A stretch of DNA of 42,254 nucleotides from Alteromonadaceae bacterium (lineage in GTDB: Bacteria > Pseudomonadota > Gammaproteobacteria > Pseudomonadales > Oleiphilaceae). Positions within the stretch are counted from its first letter, which is position 1. Each line of letters opens with the position of its first letter. This document shows positions 1 through 10,037 of the stretch, piece after piece. Location: positions 1 through 42,254 of the forward strand of contig JABXHG010000181.1 in assembly GCA_013393545.1 (NCBI GenBank). The letters run 5' to 3'. The position numbers and the translations under genes were made by a program. Under the pieces are notes generated by a model. It ran no database searches. It was not told the origin of the DNA and saw only the letters and a list, made by a program, of their open reading frames with translations.

Positions 1-9
1 CTTCAGTTT
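1..9 (-). rRNA. 16S rRNA, first bases only (partial)
   Basis: Read on the minus strand, the last nine bases of the window are AAACTGAAG. This matches the usual 5' end of gammaproteobacterial 16S rRNA, which continues with AGTTTGATC. The gene would therefore lie just beyond position 1. The match is short and is supported mainly by the rRNA leader immediately upstream. Confidence 0.7.
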
Positions 10-175
10 AAATAATACAAGATCCAAAGATCTTTAAACTTGCTAAAGACAAAACTAAAGCTCGACGAGTCACTGTCCTGATATTTCATGTCCGAAATAC
101 CTCGGCCAGCGCCCACACGAATTACTTGGTTCACTTGTTAAAGAGCGTTGAGCTGCTGCTCAATCGAGGCTGCGT
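10..175 (-). promoter_or_regulatory. rRNA operon leader with boxB-like hairpin and boxA
   Basis: On the minus strand this stretch leads into the 16S gene. GCTCTTTAACAA at 146-135 is the boxA antitermination signal bound by NusB/S10 in rRNA leaders. Just upstream in the RNA, 163-148 forms a perfect six-pair hairpin (TTGAGC / GCTCAA, four-base loop) in the position of boxB. The order hairpin then boxA is that of known rrn leaders. No open reading frame here looks real. Confidence 0.85.
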
Positions 176-203
176 ATTCTACATGACGCCTCGTTGTTGT
201 CAA
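176..203 (-). promoter_or_regulatory. rRNA operon promoter, proximal to 16S
   Basis: On the minus strand, -35 TTGACA at 203-198 and -10 TAGAAT at 181-176 are separated by 16 bases. The bases after the -10 are GC-rich (ACGCA), as expected for a growth-rate-regulated promoter. An A/T-rich stretch lies upstream of the -35 and may act as an UP element. Confidence 0.8.
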
Positions 204-322
204 CCACTTTTTTGAAGAGTTTTTCGAAGCGACTCAAGCGCCTAACAACCAAATCCTTCAAGACCAAAGTGGCCAACCTCCTGAAAAAGCCGCCGTGGCT
301 GACCCCCTCAGAAGTGGTGCGC

Positions 323-350
323 ATTCTACAGCGAATTTGCACCCTGTCAA
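323..350 (-). promoter_or_regulatory. rRNA operon promoter, middle
   Basis: Minus-strand -35 TTGACA at 350-345 and -10 TAGAAT at 328-323 with a 16-base spacer, followed by GCGCA. It has the same architecture as its two neighbours, 147 bases upstream of the proximal copy. An A/T-rich run sits upstream of the -35. Confidence 0.8.
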
Positions 351-455
351 CCGCTAATTTAAAGAAACTGAAAACTCGTTTTCTCCAAACCTTTCAAGCG
401 GTTAACTCGCTCTCAACACCTCCGGAAACCGGTGTGTGCCTCGAGCGAGATGCGC

Positions 456-483
456 ATTCTACAGACCCCTCGCTTCCTGTCAA
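456..483 (-). promoter_or_regulatory. rRNA operon promoter, distal
   Basis: Minus-strand -35 TTGACA at 483-478 and -10 TAGAAT at 461-456, again with a 16-base spacer, followed by GCGCA. An eight-T run upstream of the -35 could be part of an UP element and may also help terminate purT, which ends about 50 bases upstream. This is the first rrn promoter after purT. Confidence 0.8.
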
Positions 484-534
484 CGACCTTTTGAAAAAAA
501 AGGCCGGGATTGCGGTTACCACGTATAAAACGAG

Positions 535-1737
535 TTAATCCAGCTCGATATTCACCTTGTTAGCGGCTTCCACGGCGGTGTTTCTGGCAGCCTCAATATC
601 GGCTCCCTTTGCCAGGACCACGCCCATGCGCCGGCGGCCCTGTAGTTCAGGCTTTCCAAACAACCGCAACTGAACATCGGACTTTGCCAACATCTGTTCC
701 AATCCACTGTAAGCAACGTTACTGGAACGCCCTTCCGGCAGAATAACCGCCGAAGCAGACGGCCCCATCTGATTGATTGCCGGAATCGGCAAACCGAGGA
801 TCGCCCGCACATGCAGGGCAAACTCTGACAGATCCTGGGAAATGAGCGTCACCAGACCGGTGTCATGAGGCCTGGGCGACACTTCCGAGAACCAGACCTG
901 ATCGCCTTTCACGAACAACTCCACTCCGTAAAGCCCATAACCACCTAAATCCTCAACTACCGCGCGGGCGATGCGGGCCGCCTCGGCAAACGCCCTTTCA
1001 GACATGGGATGCGGCTGCCAGGATTCCCGGTAATCACCATCTTCCTGCCTGTGGCCAATCGGTGCACAAAAGCTGACACCATCCCGATGCTTTACTGTCA
1101 GCAAGGTAATCTCATAATCGAAATCAACAAACCCTTCTACTATGACCCGCCCTTGGCCGGCACGACCGCCACTTCGAGCATATTCCCAGGCCGCCTCGAT
1201 TCCACTTTCATCTTTCACTGTGCTCTGGCCCTTGCCAGATGAACTCATGACCGGCTTCACAACCAACGGCAAACCAACGGCCTGAACGGCATCAAGATAC
1301 TCCTCACGAGTACCTGCAAACCGGTAAGGCGATGTGGGCAGCCCCAGCTCTTCCGCCGCCAGCCTGCGAATACCTTCCCGGTTCATGGTCAGATTCACAG
1401 CGCGGGCGGTGGGCACTACGCGATAGCCTTCCTGTTCGAGACTGACCAGCTCATCCGTGGCTATGGCCTCAATTTCAGGGACGATCAAGTCCGGCTTTTC
1501 AAGCTCAATTACCTGACGCAGCGCCTCGCCATCGAGCATATTGATCACATGGCTACGATGCGCCACCTGCATTGCCGGTGCATTTTCATAACGGTCCACA
1601 GCCACCACTTCAACGCCCAGACGCTGAAGCTCAATCACCACTTCCTTGCCCAGCTCTCCAGCTCCACACATTAAAACCCGGGTTGCGCCGGCTGAAAGCG
1701 GCGTACCAATACGTACCGACTGGCCGTTACTGTTCAT
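535..1737 (-). CDS. purT: Formate-dependent phosphoribosylglycinamide formyltransferase PurT
   Basis: The 400-residue product matches PurT (E. coli about 392). PurT uses ATP and formate to formylate GAR in purine synthesis, an alternative to folate-dependent PurN. The N-terminus carries a nucleotide-fold segment ([17 protein letters not shown]). An ATP-grasp domain follows, with [14 protein letters not shown] as ATP-binding loop and [13 protein letters not shown] as metal/ATP residues near the C-terminal third. The ATG at 1737 is preceded by AAGGA about seven bases upstream. It is the last gene of a minus-strand run, 30 bases after the DUF1289 gene, and the rRNA promoters begin about 50 bases downstream in the same direction. 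Confidence 0.96.
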   Translation of the reverse strand: MNSNGQSVRIGTPLSAGATRVLMCGAGELGKEVVIELQRLGVEVVAVDRYENAPAMQVAHRSHVINMLDGEALRQVIELEKPDLIVPEIEAIATDELVSLEQEGYRVVPTARAVNLTMNREGIRRLAAEELGLPTSPYRFAGTREEYLDAVQAVGLPLVVKPVMSSSGKGQSTVKDESGIEAAWEYARSGGRAGQGRVIVEGFVDFDYEITLLTVKHRDGVSFCAPIGHRQEDGDYRESWQPHPMSERAFAEAARIARAVVEDLGGYGLYGVELFVKGDQVWFSEVSPRPHDTGLVTLISQDLSEFALHVRAILGLPIPAINQMGPSASAVILPEGRSSNVAYSGLEQMLAKSDVQLRLFGKPELQGRRRMGVVLAKGADIEAARNTAVEAANKVNIELD

Positions 1738-1767
1738 CTCGATCCTTACCGTTGTGTTTGTTACCCA

Positions 1768-1953
1768 TTAAAGCGCGACTTTTTTCTCACGCTCCGCCAC
1801 TTTCTCAAGCACCTCCCGGCGCTGTTCGTTGGTCATTGAAGTCCAACGCAATATTTCATCACCGGTACGCTGGCAACCGATACACACGTCGTTTTCATCC
1901 AGCGCACATACACTCACGCAGGGTGAACGAACTTTATCCGATACACTGCTCAT
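1768..1953 (-). CDS. DUF1289 family small cysteine protein
   Basis: This 61-residue protein has the DUF1289 pattern: SPCVSVC near the N-terminus, then CIGCQR, giving C-x3-C and C-x2-C pairs that could bind a metal or cluster. The rest is a charged helix. The family is widespread in proteobacteria but its function is not established. The start ATG overlaps the TAA stop of the carbonic anhydrase gene by one base (TAATG), so translation is probably coupled, and purT follows after 30 bases. Confidence 0.85.
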   Translation of the reverse strand: MSSVSDKVRSPCVSVCALDENDVCIGCQRTGDEILRWTSMTNEQRREVLEKVAEREKKVAL

Positions 1954-2480
1954 TACAATTCGATTTCCTGCAAATCAGCCAGATAACGGCTGGCGTTTTT
2001 GACGTAATGGGAGGCGCTCAATTCAAGCATCTTCTTCTGCTCGTTATTAAGCTCCCGCTTTATTTTACCGGGTGAGCCAACAACCAGAGAGCCATCCGGC
2101 ACTTCCATGCCCTCGGAAATCAGGGTGTTGGCGCCAATCAGACAGTGTTTGCCAATTTTCGCACCGTTCAGCACGACGGCGTTGATGCCAATCAGCGAAT
2201 AGTCGCCAATATCACACCCGTGAAGCATGGCCTTATGGCCGACGGTAACTCCCTTGCCCACGGTCAGCGGAATACCCTCGTCGGTATGCAGCACCGAGCC
2301 GTCCTGGATATTGCTGTCCGGGCCAATGGTAATGAGATCGTTGTCGCCGCGAATGACCACGTTAAACCAGACACTGGCATTTTCCATGAGCCGGACACTG
2401 CCGATAACGGTGGCGTTGTCGGCAACAAACTGGCCATCACCCTGCTTTTCAGGAATACGCTGATCAAGTCTATAAAACAT
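1953..2480 (-). CDS. Gamma-class carbonic anhydrase family protein
   Basis: This 175-residue left-handed beta-helix protein is of the YrdA/PaaY type. Hexapeptide repeats run from about residue 20 to 150. Three histidines at 65 (VLHTDEG), 82 (VGHKA) and 87 (LHGC) fit the zinc ligands of gamma carbonic anhydrases. Activity is not certain, since many relatives have none shown. I chose the ATG at 2480 because GGAG lies six bases upstream; longer in-frame starts at 2492 and 2543 lack a good site and would overlap the NUDIX gene. It sits 16 bases after that gene and overlaps the DUF1289 start. Confidence 0.9.
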   Translation of the reverse strand: MFYRLDQRIPEKQGDGQFVADNATVIGSVRLMENASVWFNVVIRGDNDLITIGPDSNIQDGSVLHTDEGIPLTVGKGVTVGHKAMLHGCDIGDYSLIGINAVVLNGAKIGKHCLIGANTLISEGMEVPDGSLVVGSPGKIKRELNNEQKKMLELSASHYVKNASRYLADLQEIEL

Positions 2481-2496
2481 CGCTGTCTCCATTTTG

Positions 2497-3078
2497 TTAT
2501 TTTGGCGGTTCAAGAATATCGATACCGGCGTCATAAACCGCATTCAGAAAGTCCACCAGCACCAGCGCCGACATGCCCCAGATCTGGTAGTGCTGCCACT
2601 GGTAACAGGGCACATAGAAGGTGTTGTCGATGTAGCTCAAAGCGTCGGTGCGCTCGCGCCGGTCTTCCAGAAAAAACGAAACCGGTACCCGGAAGATGCT
2701 CTCTATCTCGTCCGGATTGGCCTGCATCGGGTAATCTTCGGGTACCACACCCACGTAAGGGGTCACCAGTATACGGTGCAGAGACATTACCTGGCTCAAA
2801 GGAGCAACCACATCCACGTGTTCCGGTGGCAAGCCTATTTCTTCATGGGTCTCACGCAAAGCCGTGACCAACAGGGATTCGTCCTCGGCATCGCGCATGC
2901 CACCGGGATACGCGACTTGCCCCCGATGCATGCTGAGCCGGGAAGAACGAAGCGTGAAAATCATTTCCGGATTATCAGGGTTGTCGGTGAGGGGAACCAG
3001 CACTGCAGCCTCGGGAAAATCCAGGGTCAGCTGACTGGGGGCATAATTCGACAATTTCTCGGACAACAGCTCTCGCAC
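2497..3078 (-). CDS. NUDIX hydrolase, probable coenzyme A pyrophosphatase (NudL-like)
   Basis: The 193-residue protein carries the NUDIX helix ([17 protein letters not shown]). It is preceded by the motif that marks the CoA pyrophosphatase subgroup: [18 protein letters not shown], around residues 45-62. The family cleaves CoA or related dinucleotides into 4'-phosphopantetheine and 3',5'-ADP; the exact substrate is inferred. The start is GTG at 3078 with GGAG about eight bases upstream. It heads the minus-strand run with gamma carbonic anhydrase, DUF1289 and purT, and is divergent from another NUDIX gene 97 bases away. Confidence 0.87.
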   Translation of the reverse strand: MRELLSEKLSNYAPSQLTLDFPEAAVLVPLTDNPDNPEMIFTLRSSRLSMHRGQVAYPGGMRDAEDESLLVTALRETHEEIGLPPEHVDVVAPLSQVMSLHRILVTPYVGVVPEDYPMQANPDEIESIFRVPVSFFLEDRRERTDALSYIDNTFYVPCYQWQHYQIWGMSALVLVDFLNAVYDAGIDILEPPK

Positions 3079-3175
3079 GGGCTCAACTCCGGTTAAAGGC
3101 CGATATGGAATGAGACATGGCCAACACTGATCGTTAAACTGACCATCAACAGATCACCAGTATACGGGGAAAACC

Positions 3176-3724
3176 ATGAATTTTTGCAGCACTTGCGGCA
3201 ACCCGGTAGAGCAACGTATTCCGGAGGGAGATAACCGTCACCGTTACGTTTGCATGAGCTGCGAGACCATACACTATCAAAACCCGAATATTGTGGCGGG
3301 CACGGTCCCCGTGTGGCAGGGCCGGATTCTGCTGTGTCGACGGGCCATCGAACCACGGTATGGCTACTGGACCCTACCCGCCGGCTTTATGGAAAACGCG
3401 GAAACCACGGTGGAAGCAGCCGAAAGGGAAACCCGCGAAGAGGCTCTGGCGGAAGTCAGTATTGAAGGCCTGTATTCGATGATCGACGTGCCCCACATCA
3501 ACCAGGTGCACATGTTTTACCGGGCCACACTGGTGGATGGCCGGTTCGGCGCGGGCGAAGAGTCACTGGAAACGCGGCTGTTTGCGCCATCCGAGATCCC
3601 CTGGGACGAGATTTCCTTTCCCACGGTACGCAAAACTTTGGAGCTGTTTCTCGCAGACTTGAAAGCCGAGCGGTTCGGAGTGCACGTGACCGACATCCGC
3701 CACCCCATGGCCAAAAGAGCCTGA
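3176..3724 (+). CDS. NUDIX hydrolase with N-terminal zinc ribbon
   Basis: The 182-residue protein starts with a four-cysteine zinc ribbon (CSTC near residue 4 and CMSC near residue 26). A NUDIX domain follows, with the complete box [21 protein letters not shown]. This zinc-ribbon NUDIX architecture resembles NudC-type proteins, but it is shorter and lacks the NudC N-terminal domain, so the substrate is unknown; ADP-ribose or another nucleotide sugar is possible. GGGGA lies six bases before the ATG, and a possible -10 (TATACG) lies just upstream. It converges with the NIF3-like gene; the two stop codons are adjacent within a TGATCA palindrome. Confidence 0.9.
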   Translation: MNFCSTCGNPVEQRIPEGDNRHRYVCMSCETIHYQNPNIVAGTVPVWQGRILLCRRAIEPRYGYWTLPAGFMENAETTVEAAERETREEALAEVSIEGLYSMIDVPHINQVHMFYRATLVDGRFGAGEESLETRLFAPSEIPWDEISFPTVRKTLELFLADLKAERFGVHVTDIRHPMAKRA

Positions 3725-4036
3725 TCAGAAAGCCTCCAGCCGATACACCTCGTAAGCGGGCTCCTCATAAGGGTGGGCTCGCTTGAGGGCGGCCACGGCA
3801 TCCACAATCACATCATCCTCGGTAACCAGCTCAACCTTGAATTCGCTAGCCGTCTCCAGCTCTCCGGTCTTGCCTAGAAACGGATCGCTGCCTGCCAGCG
3901 GGCGAAACTGCCCCTGCCCCTGGCACTGCCATGCGCATTGGTCGTAATCACCGATCTTTCCAGCACCGGCATCAAACAATGCCTGCTTGGTGATCTCCAG
4001 ATGACTGGTGGGAACGAAGTAACACAGCTTGTACAT
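3725..4036 (-). CDS. NIF3/YqfO-insert-like small protein
   Basis: This 103-residue protein resembles the stand-alone version of the CutA-like domain inserted in YqfO/NIF3 proteins. Signs are the start MYKLCYFVPTSHLE, the centre GAGKIGDYDQC, and the end AHPYEEPAYEVYRL. The family is common in gammaproteobacteria and has no firmly known function. It is transcribed towards the zinc-ribbon NUDIX gene, with stops touching. Its upstream region is a long gene-free stretch with DnaA-box-like sites that could influence it. Confidence 0.85.
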   Translation of the reverse strand: MYKLCYFVPTSHLEITKQALFDAGAGKIGDYDQCAWQCQGQGQFRPLAGSDPFLGKTGELETASEFKVELVTEDDVIVDAVAALKRAHPYEEPAYEVYRLEAF

Positions 4037-4084
4037 TTTTCCCTCAAATCGTTCAAAGTTTGTAAATTATTAGGGTTTCCGAAG

Positions 4085-4107
4085 TTACCCACAAATTCTG
4101 TGGATAA
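4085..4107. promoter_or_regulatory. Inverted pair of DnaA-box-like sites
   Basis: TTACCCACA at 4085-4093 (one change from TTATCCACA) and TGTGGATAA at 4099-4107 (a perfect DnaA box on the minus strand) face each other across five bases. They lie about 50 bases upstream of the NIF3-like start codon, a position compatible with DnaA control. A looser relative, TGTGGGGATA, follows within ten bases. Confidence 0.5.
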
Positions 4108-4391
4108 GTGTGGGGATAGTTTTTGGGAATGTCGTGCCAGACCCCATGGTTACTGACCTTACCTCAAATTGGCGAGAAATTCGCCCACTCAAATAAACCC
4201 TTATATTTCAGCACATTAAAATACCTGATTAAAAACCACACGGAAAATCAGGCAGTTGTACACAGAGACACCAACGTCAGCCTGAAAATGTGCATAAAAC
4301 CCCGCCGTCAAGTCCTTGACAGGCGAAAAACACCGCCTTTTTAGTGCGTTTTCTGTAGACAATTACACGGACCCATGTTCCGGAATCCCAC

Positions 4392-4445
4392 AAAAAAACC
4401 GGTCCGGCACCACCCTGACAATCAGAGAGCACCAAACCGGTTTTT
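4392..4445 (-). terminator. Intrinsic terminator of purL
   Basis: Ten-base arms AAAAACCGGT (4394-4403) and ACCGGTTTTT (4436-4445) flank about 32 bases in which a smaller stem (GGTGC / GCACC) can form. Read on the minus strand it ends in a seven-T run just after the purL stop. Confidence 0.75.
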
Positions 4446-4459
4446 GGTCGCCGGGAATT

Positions 4460-7400
4460 TTATCCCAGCCAGCTACGGGCGTTGCGGAACATCCGCATCC
4501 AGGGGCCGTCTTCCTGCCAGGTTTCCGGCCGCCAAGAGTGTTGCACAGCCCGGAATACCCGCTCCGGATGTGGCATCATGATCGTCACCCTGCCATCACG
4601 GTTAGTGACACCGGTAATGCCCATTGCAGAGCCGTTCGGGTTATAGGGATAGCGAGTCGTTGCCTGCCCCCGATTGTCGACGTACTGCAATGCAACCCGG
4701 CCATCCTCTTTAAGCCCCTCAGCGCTGCCACCTGAAGGCAACTCAATCCGGCCCTCTCCATGGGCCACGGCAATCGGCATTCTGGAGCCGGCCATGCCGT
4801 CAAGGAAGGCAGATTCAGACGGTTGCACTTCAACCATGGCAAAACGAGCCTCAAACTGTTCCGACTGGTTACGCACAAAACGTGGCCAGCCATCGCTGCC
4901 CGGGATCAGCTCGTGCAGGTTCGACAGCATCTGGCAACCGTTGCACACGCCCAGCGCCAGAGTGTCCTGCCGGTTGAAGAACGCGGCAAACTCGTCACGA
5001 ACCCGATCGTTGAACAGGATCGACTTCGCCCAGCCTTCTCCCGCGCCCAGTACGTCGCCATAAGAGAAGCCGCCGCAGGCCACCAGGCTCTGGAAGGTCT
5101 CCAGGCTGACACGGCCAGACAGCAGATCGCTCATGTGTACATCCACGGCTTCAAAACCGGCACGATCAAACGCTGCCGCCATTTCCACCTGGCCGTTTAC
5201 ACCCTGCTCACGCAGCACCGCCACTTTCGGGCGCGCACCGCTATTAATGAACGGCGCGGCGATGTCTTCGTTGATATCGAAGGTCAAATCCGCACTTAGC
5301 CCGGGGTCGTCCGCATCCAGCAGGTTATCGAACTCCTCACGGGCGCAATCGGCGTTGTCACGCAACGACTGAATACGGTAGCTGGTTTCGGACCAAAGGC
5401 GCTGCAAGTTTGCCCGGGCTTCGTCCACCACGGTCTCGGCGCCAAAGGTCAGACGAAGACGATCCTTGTCATTCAGGGTACCCACTACACTGATATGATC
5501 GCCCAGGCCGGCGCCAGAGAACTGCTGCAGCACGAACTCAGTGTCATCACGACGCACCTGAATGACCGCGCCCAATTCTTCGTTGAACAATTCGCGGGCA
5601 AACTGAGAAGGCTCTTCCGCCAGGCCGTCCAGCTTGATATCAGCCCCGGTATGGCCGGCAAAACACATTTCCGCCAGGGTAACCAGCAGGCCACCGTCGG
5701 AGCGGTCGTGGTAGGCCAGCAATTTGCCATCGGCATTCAGGCCCTGAATCACCGCGAAAAACGCTTTGATGTCTTCGGGATCGTCCAGGTCCGGCGCCAC
5801 TGCGCCCATCTTGCTGTAGACCTGAGCCAGTGCCGAACCACCCAGACGGTTCTGGCCAGCGGCCAAATCAACCAGAATCAGGTCGGTCTCACCAACATCG
5901 GTACGCAACTGGGGCGTCAGTGTGCGGGCCACATCCGTGACCGGCGCGAAACCGCTGACAATCAGAGACAGCGGCGAAGTGACAGATCTGGAATCACCGT
6001 TGTCTTCTTCCCAGGTGGTTTTCATGGACATGGAGTCCTTGCCCACCGGAATGGTAATGCCCAGCGCCGGACACAGCTCCATGCCCACCGCTTTCACGGT
6101 TTCATACAGATTCTCATCTTCACCGGGGTGACCGGCAGCCGCCATCCAGTTGGCCGACAGGCGAATGTCCGACAACTTGCCGATCGGCGCCGCCGCCAGG
6201 TTGGTGATCACCTCACCCACCGACATACGCCCAGAAGCCGGTGCATCAATCACCGCCACCGGCGTGCGCTCACCCATGGCCATGGCTTCACCGGTGCGCA
6301 CATCAAACGACGCGGCCGTGACCGCCACATCAGCCACCGGCACCTGCCATGGCCCCACCATCTGATCCCGCGCCACGAGACCGGTGATGGTCCGGTCACC
6401 AATGGTGATCAGGAAATTCTTGGAACCCACCGAAGGCAGACGTAATACGCGGCGAATGGCATCGTGCAGATCAATTTTCGAGGAATCGAACACCGGCTTG
6501 GTGAACGATGAACGGGCCACGCTCCGGTGCATTTTCGGCGGCTTGCCGAATAGCACGTCCATGGGCAGGTCGACGGGCTTGTCGTTGAAATAGGAATCCG
6601 CCAGTTCCAGGTGATGGGCTTCGGTGGCCTCACCCACAACCGCGTACGGACAGCGCTCACGGCGGCACAGCTCATCAAACAGCTCCAGGTTCTCCGGTGC
6701 CACCGCCATCACGTAACGTTCCTGGGATTCGTTACACCAGATTTCCAGCGGCGACATGCCCGGCTCATCACTCGGAATATCCCGCAGTTCGAATTTGCCG
6801 CCACGGCCGCCATCTTTCACCAGTTCCGGCATGGCGTTGGACAGACCACCGGCACCCACATCGTGAATGAAGCAAATCGGGTTGCTTTCACCCATTTGCC
6901 AGCAGCGGTCGATCACTTCCTGGCACCGGCGTTCCATTTCCGGGTTGCCCCGCTGTACCGAGGCGAAATCCAGATTCTCGTGGCTGGCACCGGAATCCAT
7001 GGACGAGGCCGCGCCACCGCCCAGGCCGATCAGCATGGATGGCCCACCCAGCACAATCAATTTAGCGCCTTCCGGGATGTGGCCTTTCTCCACGTGTTGC
7101 TCGCTGATGTTGCCCAGACCACCGGCAATCATGATCGGCTTGTGGTACCCGCGCATTTCGTCACCGGCCGCGCCGGGGGCCATAGCTTCAAACGTTCGGA
7201 AATAGCCAGCCAGGTTGGGCCGGCCGAATTCGTTGTTGAAGGCAGCGCCGCCAATGGGGCCTTCAATCATGATGTCCAGCGGTGAGGCAATGCGCTCGGG
7301 CTTGCCGTAACCGGTTTCCCAGGGCTGCTCGTCGCCTGGCAGATTCAGGTTGGAAACGGTAAAGCCGGTCAGCCCCGCTTTCGGTTTCGAACCTCGACCT

Positions 7401-8365
7401 GTCGCACCTTCATCACGAATCTCACCGCCGGCACCGGTGGCAGAGCCGGAAAAAGGAGAAATGGCGGTTGGGTGGTTGTGGGTCTCCACCTTCATCAGGA
7501 TGTGAACCGGCTCCTTATTATAACCATAGGTGCCGGTTTCCGGTGCCGGATAAAAACGGCCGGCCTCGCTGCCAGCAATAACTGACGCATTGTCTTTATA
7601 AGCGGACAGAACCCCTTCACTGTTCATTTCGTAGGTGTTGCGAATCATCGCGAACAGGGATTTTTCCTGGGCCTCGCCGTCGATGTCCCAGCTGGCATTG
7701 AAGATCTTGTGTCGGCAATGCTCGGAGTTTGCCTGGGCAAACATCATCAGTTCGACATCGGTGGGGTCACGCTCAAGAGAGGTGAATGATGCCGCCAGAT
7801 AATCAATTTCATCGTCGGCAAGGGCCAGCCCCAGCGAGGCATTGGCCCTGGCCAGCGCGTCACGGCCACCGGACAGAACAGGCACGCGATTCAGCTGACG
7901 GGGTTCTTCCTCGCTGAACAGCAATTCAGCACCGCCCATTTCGTGAAAGACCTTTTCGGTCATGCGATCGTGCAACAGTGCCGCAATCTGTTCACGCTGT
8001 TCCAGGCCCAGCTTTTTGCGGGCCTGCACATAGTAGGCCACGCCCCGCTCGATCCGGCGGATCTGACGCAGGCCGCAATTGCGGGCAATATCGGTCGCCT
8101 TGCTGGACCAGGGCGAGAGGGTGCCAGGGCGGGGCACAACGAGGAACAGCACGCCCTCGGGCTCTTCGGTTTCGGCACTGGGCCCGTAAGTCAGCAACCG
8201 GTCCAGAACTGCCTGTTCGGCATCGGACAGCTCCGACTCCAGGTCGGCAAAGTGCATGAACTCGGCATACACATGGAGCACATCCGGAACCAGCTCCTGG
8301 ATACGTGAATGCAGTTTACGGGAACGGAAAGGCGAGAGCGCGGGCGCGCCGCGAAGTTCAAGCAT
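4460..8365 (-). CDS. purL: Phosphoribosylformylglycinamidine synthase PurL
   Basis: The 1301-residue enzyme is of the large single-chain type (E. coli 1295). It converts FGAR, glutamine and ATP to FGAM in purine synthesis. The N-terminal part is PurS-like, followed by the two AIRS-like ATP-binding halves (EAHNHPT-like [29 protein letters not shown]). A C-terminal class I glutamine amidotransferase has nucleophile Cys1141 in GVCNGCQM and a later His/Glu pair (AHGEGR; PHPERVF). I start it at the ATG at 8365 because [14 protein letters not shown] matches the usual PurL N-terminus; the reading frame extends 33 codons further upstream without family resemblance. It is divergent from mltF. Confidence 0.97.
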   Translation of the reverse strand: MLELRGAPALSPFRSRKLHSRIQELVPDVLHVYAEFMHFADLESELSDAEQAVLDRLLTYGPSAETEEPEGVLFLVVPRPGTLSPWSSKATDIARNCGLRQIRRIERGVAYYVQARKKLGLEQREQIAALLHDRMTEKVFHEMGGAELLFSEEEPRQLNRVPVLSGGRDALARANASLGLALADDEIDYLAASFTSLERDPTDVELMMFAQANSEHCRHKIFNASWDIDGEAQEKSLFAMIRNTYEMNSEGVLSAYKDNASVIAGSEAGRFYPAPETGTYGYNKEPVHILMKVETHNHPTAISPFSGSATGAGGEIRDEGATGRGSKPKAGLTGFTVSNLNLPGDEQPWETGYGKPERIASPLDIMIEGPIGGAAFNNEFGRPNLAGYFRTFEAMAPGAAGDEMRGYHKPIMIAGGLGNISEQHVEKGHIPEGAKLIVLGGPSMLIGLGGGAASSMDSGASHENLDFASVQRGNPEMERRCQEVIDRCWQMGESNPICFIHDVGAGGLSNAMPELVKDGGRGGKFELRDIPSDEPGMSPLEIWCNESQERYVMAVAPENLELFDELCRRERCPYAVVGEATEAHHLELADSYFNDKPVDLPMDVLFGKPPKMHRSVARSSFTKPVFDSSKIDLHDAIRRVLRLPSVGSKNFLITIGDRTITGLVARDQMVGPWQVPVADVAVTAASFDVRTGEAMAMGERTPVAVIDAPASGRMSVGEVITNLAAAPIGKLSDIRLSANWMAAAGHPGEDENLYETVKAVGMELCPALGITIPVGKDSMSMKTTWEEDNGDSRSVTSPLSLIVSGFAPVTDVARTLTPQLRTDVGETDLILVDLAAGQNRLGGSALAQVYSKMGAVAPDLDDPEDIKAFFAVIQGLNADGKLLAYHDRSDGGLLVTLAEMCFAGHTGADIKLDGLAEEPSQFARELFNEELGAVIQVRRDDTEFVLQQFSGAGLGDHISVVGTLNDKDRLRLTFGAETVVDEARANLQRLWSETSYRIQSLRDNADCAREEFDNLLDADDPGLSADLTFDINEDIAAPFINSGARPKVAVLREQGVNGQVEMAAAFDRAGFEAVDVHMSDLLSGRVSLETFQSLVACGGFSYGDVLGAGEGWAKSILFNDRVRDEFAAFFNRQDTLALGVCNGCQMLSNLHELIPGSDGWPRFVRNQSEQFEARFAMVEVQPSESAFLDGMAGSRMPIAVAHGEGRIELPSGGSAEGLKEDGRVALQYVDNRGQATTRYPYNPNGSAMGITGVTNRDGRVTIMMPHPERVFRAVQHSWRPETWQEDGPWMRMFRNARSWLG

Positions 8366-8476
8366 GATATCAACCTGTATCGCGCGAATCGGGAGACGTT
8401 CGAAAGCCGGCAATGATACCCGAAAGACCGGCGGGGATACAGCAAACCGGCACGACTGTCTCACACCAAATTTGTT

Positions 8477-10033
8477 ATGATTATCCGTATCGTTCGACGC
8501 CAGAGAGAACTGCCTTTGTCATCCAGAACCGGCCACCGGGCCACCCCGGGTCTCGCCCTCGCAGTCATCCTGCTGGCGGCCGCGATGCTGTCCGGCTGCT
8601 CGCGCCCCAGCACCCTGCAGGAGATCCGTAACGAGGGCGTTCTGCACGTCATTACCCGTGAAGCCCCCTCACTTTATTACCAGCAGCGGGGTGATTACAC
8701 CGGTTACGACTACCAGCTCGCCCGGCATCTGGCCGATCATCTGGGTGTCGAGCTCAGGGTCCGGGTAGCCGAAGACAACTCGGAAATCCTGTCCGTGCTG
8801 GCCAACAATTACGCCCACATCGGGCTGGCCGGCATGACAGACCATACGGACCTGAGCGACCGCTTCCGCACCCTGCCGACCGGGATACGGGCTCAGTCGG
8901 TGATCGTCTACAACCGGGATGCCGAAGCGGCTTCCAGCCTGGACGAACTGTCCGGCAACACCATCCACATGCTGCCGGACAGCAGCCATCAACACCTGAT
9001 TGACCAGACTGGCGACACCGCGCCGAGCATCCAAATGCACCCCGGCCTGGATGCCGCCGGCCTGCTGGCCCGCGTGGACCGAGGCGAATTCACTTACGCC
9101 GCCATTGCCTCGAACGAGCTGGAGCTCAATCAGGTGTTTTACCCCAACGTGATGGAAGGCTTCAGTCTGAGCAACCCCCGGGATCTGGTCTGGCTGTTCC
9201 CAGCCGAGCAGGACAACACCCTGATCAACACTGTCGAAGATTTCTTCGAAAAGGCCCGCAATAATGGCCTGGTGGCCCAGCTCCGGGAGCGGTTTTACGG
9301 GCACCTGGAACAGCTCAACTACGTGGGCGCACTGACCTTTATGAAACACGTAAAAGAGCGCCTGCACCGCTACGAGCCACTGTTCCGGGAATACGCCAGA
9401 GAAACCGGCTTTGACTGGCGGCTGTTGGCTGCCATCGGTTATCAGGAATCGCACTGGCGTCCGAACGCCGTGTCGCCCACCGGCGTGCGAGGCTTGATGA
9501 TGCTGACTCTTTCCACCGCCCGACACGTGGGCATCAGTAACCGGCTGAATCCAGAACAAAGCATCGAAGGCGGTGCCCGTTATTTCCGCCGGGTTTACCG
9601 GAAAATCCCCGAGCGCATACCGGAGCCGGACCGCACCTGGTTTGCCCTGGCCTCCTATAACGTTGGCTTTGGCCACCTGGAGGATGCCCGCCGGCTGACC
9701 GAAGGGGCTGGCCAGGATCCCGACCGCTGGATGGACGTAAAGGAATTTCTGCCGCTGCTGGCACAAAAAGAATGGTATTCAAAAACCCGGTACGGCTACG
9801 CCCGTGGCCACGAACCGGTGCTGTATGTACAGAACATTCGCCGTTACCTGGACTTCCTGGTGCGCCTGACCGAGCCGGAAATGCCCGTTGGCACCGAAAC
9901 CGAGCAACAGCTGGTGTGGCTGGAACCTCAGGAAGGCGAAACGCCGCAAGACCGGAGTGCGGAAGCTGCAGGCAATCCACCGGAGCGCGCTGCCCTGCCG
10001 CCCGAGATTGGCCCGATACCGCCCACACTGTAA
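8477..10033 (+). CDS. mltF: Membrane-bound lytic murein transglycosylase F
   Basis: About 518 residues. An N-terminal hydrophobic segment ends in a lipobox-like LSGC (Cys41), suggesting a lipoprotein. A periplasmic solute-binding-like domain follows (about residues 50-290), then an SLT transglycosylase domain with catalytic Glu324 in YQESHW and the family motifs [11 protein letters not shown] and [13 protein letters not shown]. MltF cleaves peptidoglycan glycan strands to 1,6-anhydromuramyl ends. The start is uncertain: the ATG at 8477 has no clear ribosome site and overlaps a TATGAT that could itself be a -10, so a TTG near 8516 is possible. It is divergent from purL and converges with recX, with four bases between stops. 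Confidence 0.93.
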   Translation: MIIRIVRRQRELPLSSRTGHRATPGLALAVILLAAAMLSGCSRPSTLQEIRNEGVLHVITREAPSLYYQQRGDYTGYDYQLARHLADHLGVELRVRVAEDNSEILSVLANNYAHIGLAGMTDHTDLSDRFRTLPTGIRAQSVIVYNRDAEAASSLDELSGNTIHMLPDSSHQHLIDQTGDTAPSIQMHPGLDAAGLLARVDRGEFTYAAIASNELELNQVFYPNVMEGFSLSNPRDLVWLFPAEQDNTLINTVEDFFEKARNNGLVAQLRERFYGHLEQLNYVGALTFMKHVKERLHRYEPLFREYARETGFDWRLLAAIGYQESHWRPNAVSPTGVRGLMMLTLSTARHVGISNRLNPEQSIEGGARYFRRVYRKIPERIPEPDRTWFALASYNVGFGHLEDARRLTEGAGQDPDRWMDVKEFLPLLAQKEWYSKTRYGYARGHEPVLYVQNIRRYLDFLVRLTEPEMPVGTETEQQLVWLEPQEGETPQDRSAEAAGNPPERAALPPEIGPIPPTL

Positions 10034-10037
10034 CAGC

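Larger units (their letters stand above)
4037..4459. other. 423-base gene-free region between NIF3-like gene and purL
   Basis: No convincing gene is seen. The left part should contain the promoter of the NIF3-like gene and holds a DnaA-box pair at 4085-4107. At 4303-4342, two mutually exclusive short stems (CGCC 4303-4306 or CGCC 4334-4337, each with GGCG 4322-4325) precede a five-T run on the plus strand. The right end is the purL terminator. Confidence 0.6.

Noticed and set aside
194..538. Open frame of 114 codons on the plus strand at the left end
   Set aside because: It runs against the rRNA leader and covers all three rrn promoters; lysine/arginine/threonine-rich product without family character.
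4316..4344. TTGACA at 4316-4321 as a plus-strand promoter
   Set aside because: No good -10 at the right distance and no plus-strand gene downstream before purL on the other strand.
5495..6445. Long plus-strand open frame (316 codons) inside purL
   Set aside because: His/Arg/Gln-rich shadow of a strongly supported purL; caused by GC-rich codon bias.
8669..9766. 365-codon minus-strand frame inside mltF
   Set aside because: Shadow frame; mltF has clear domains across the whole stretch.
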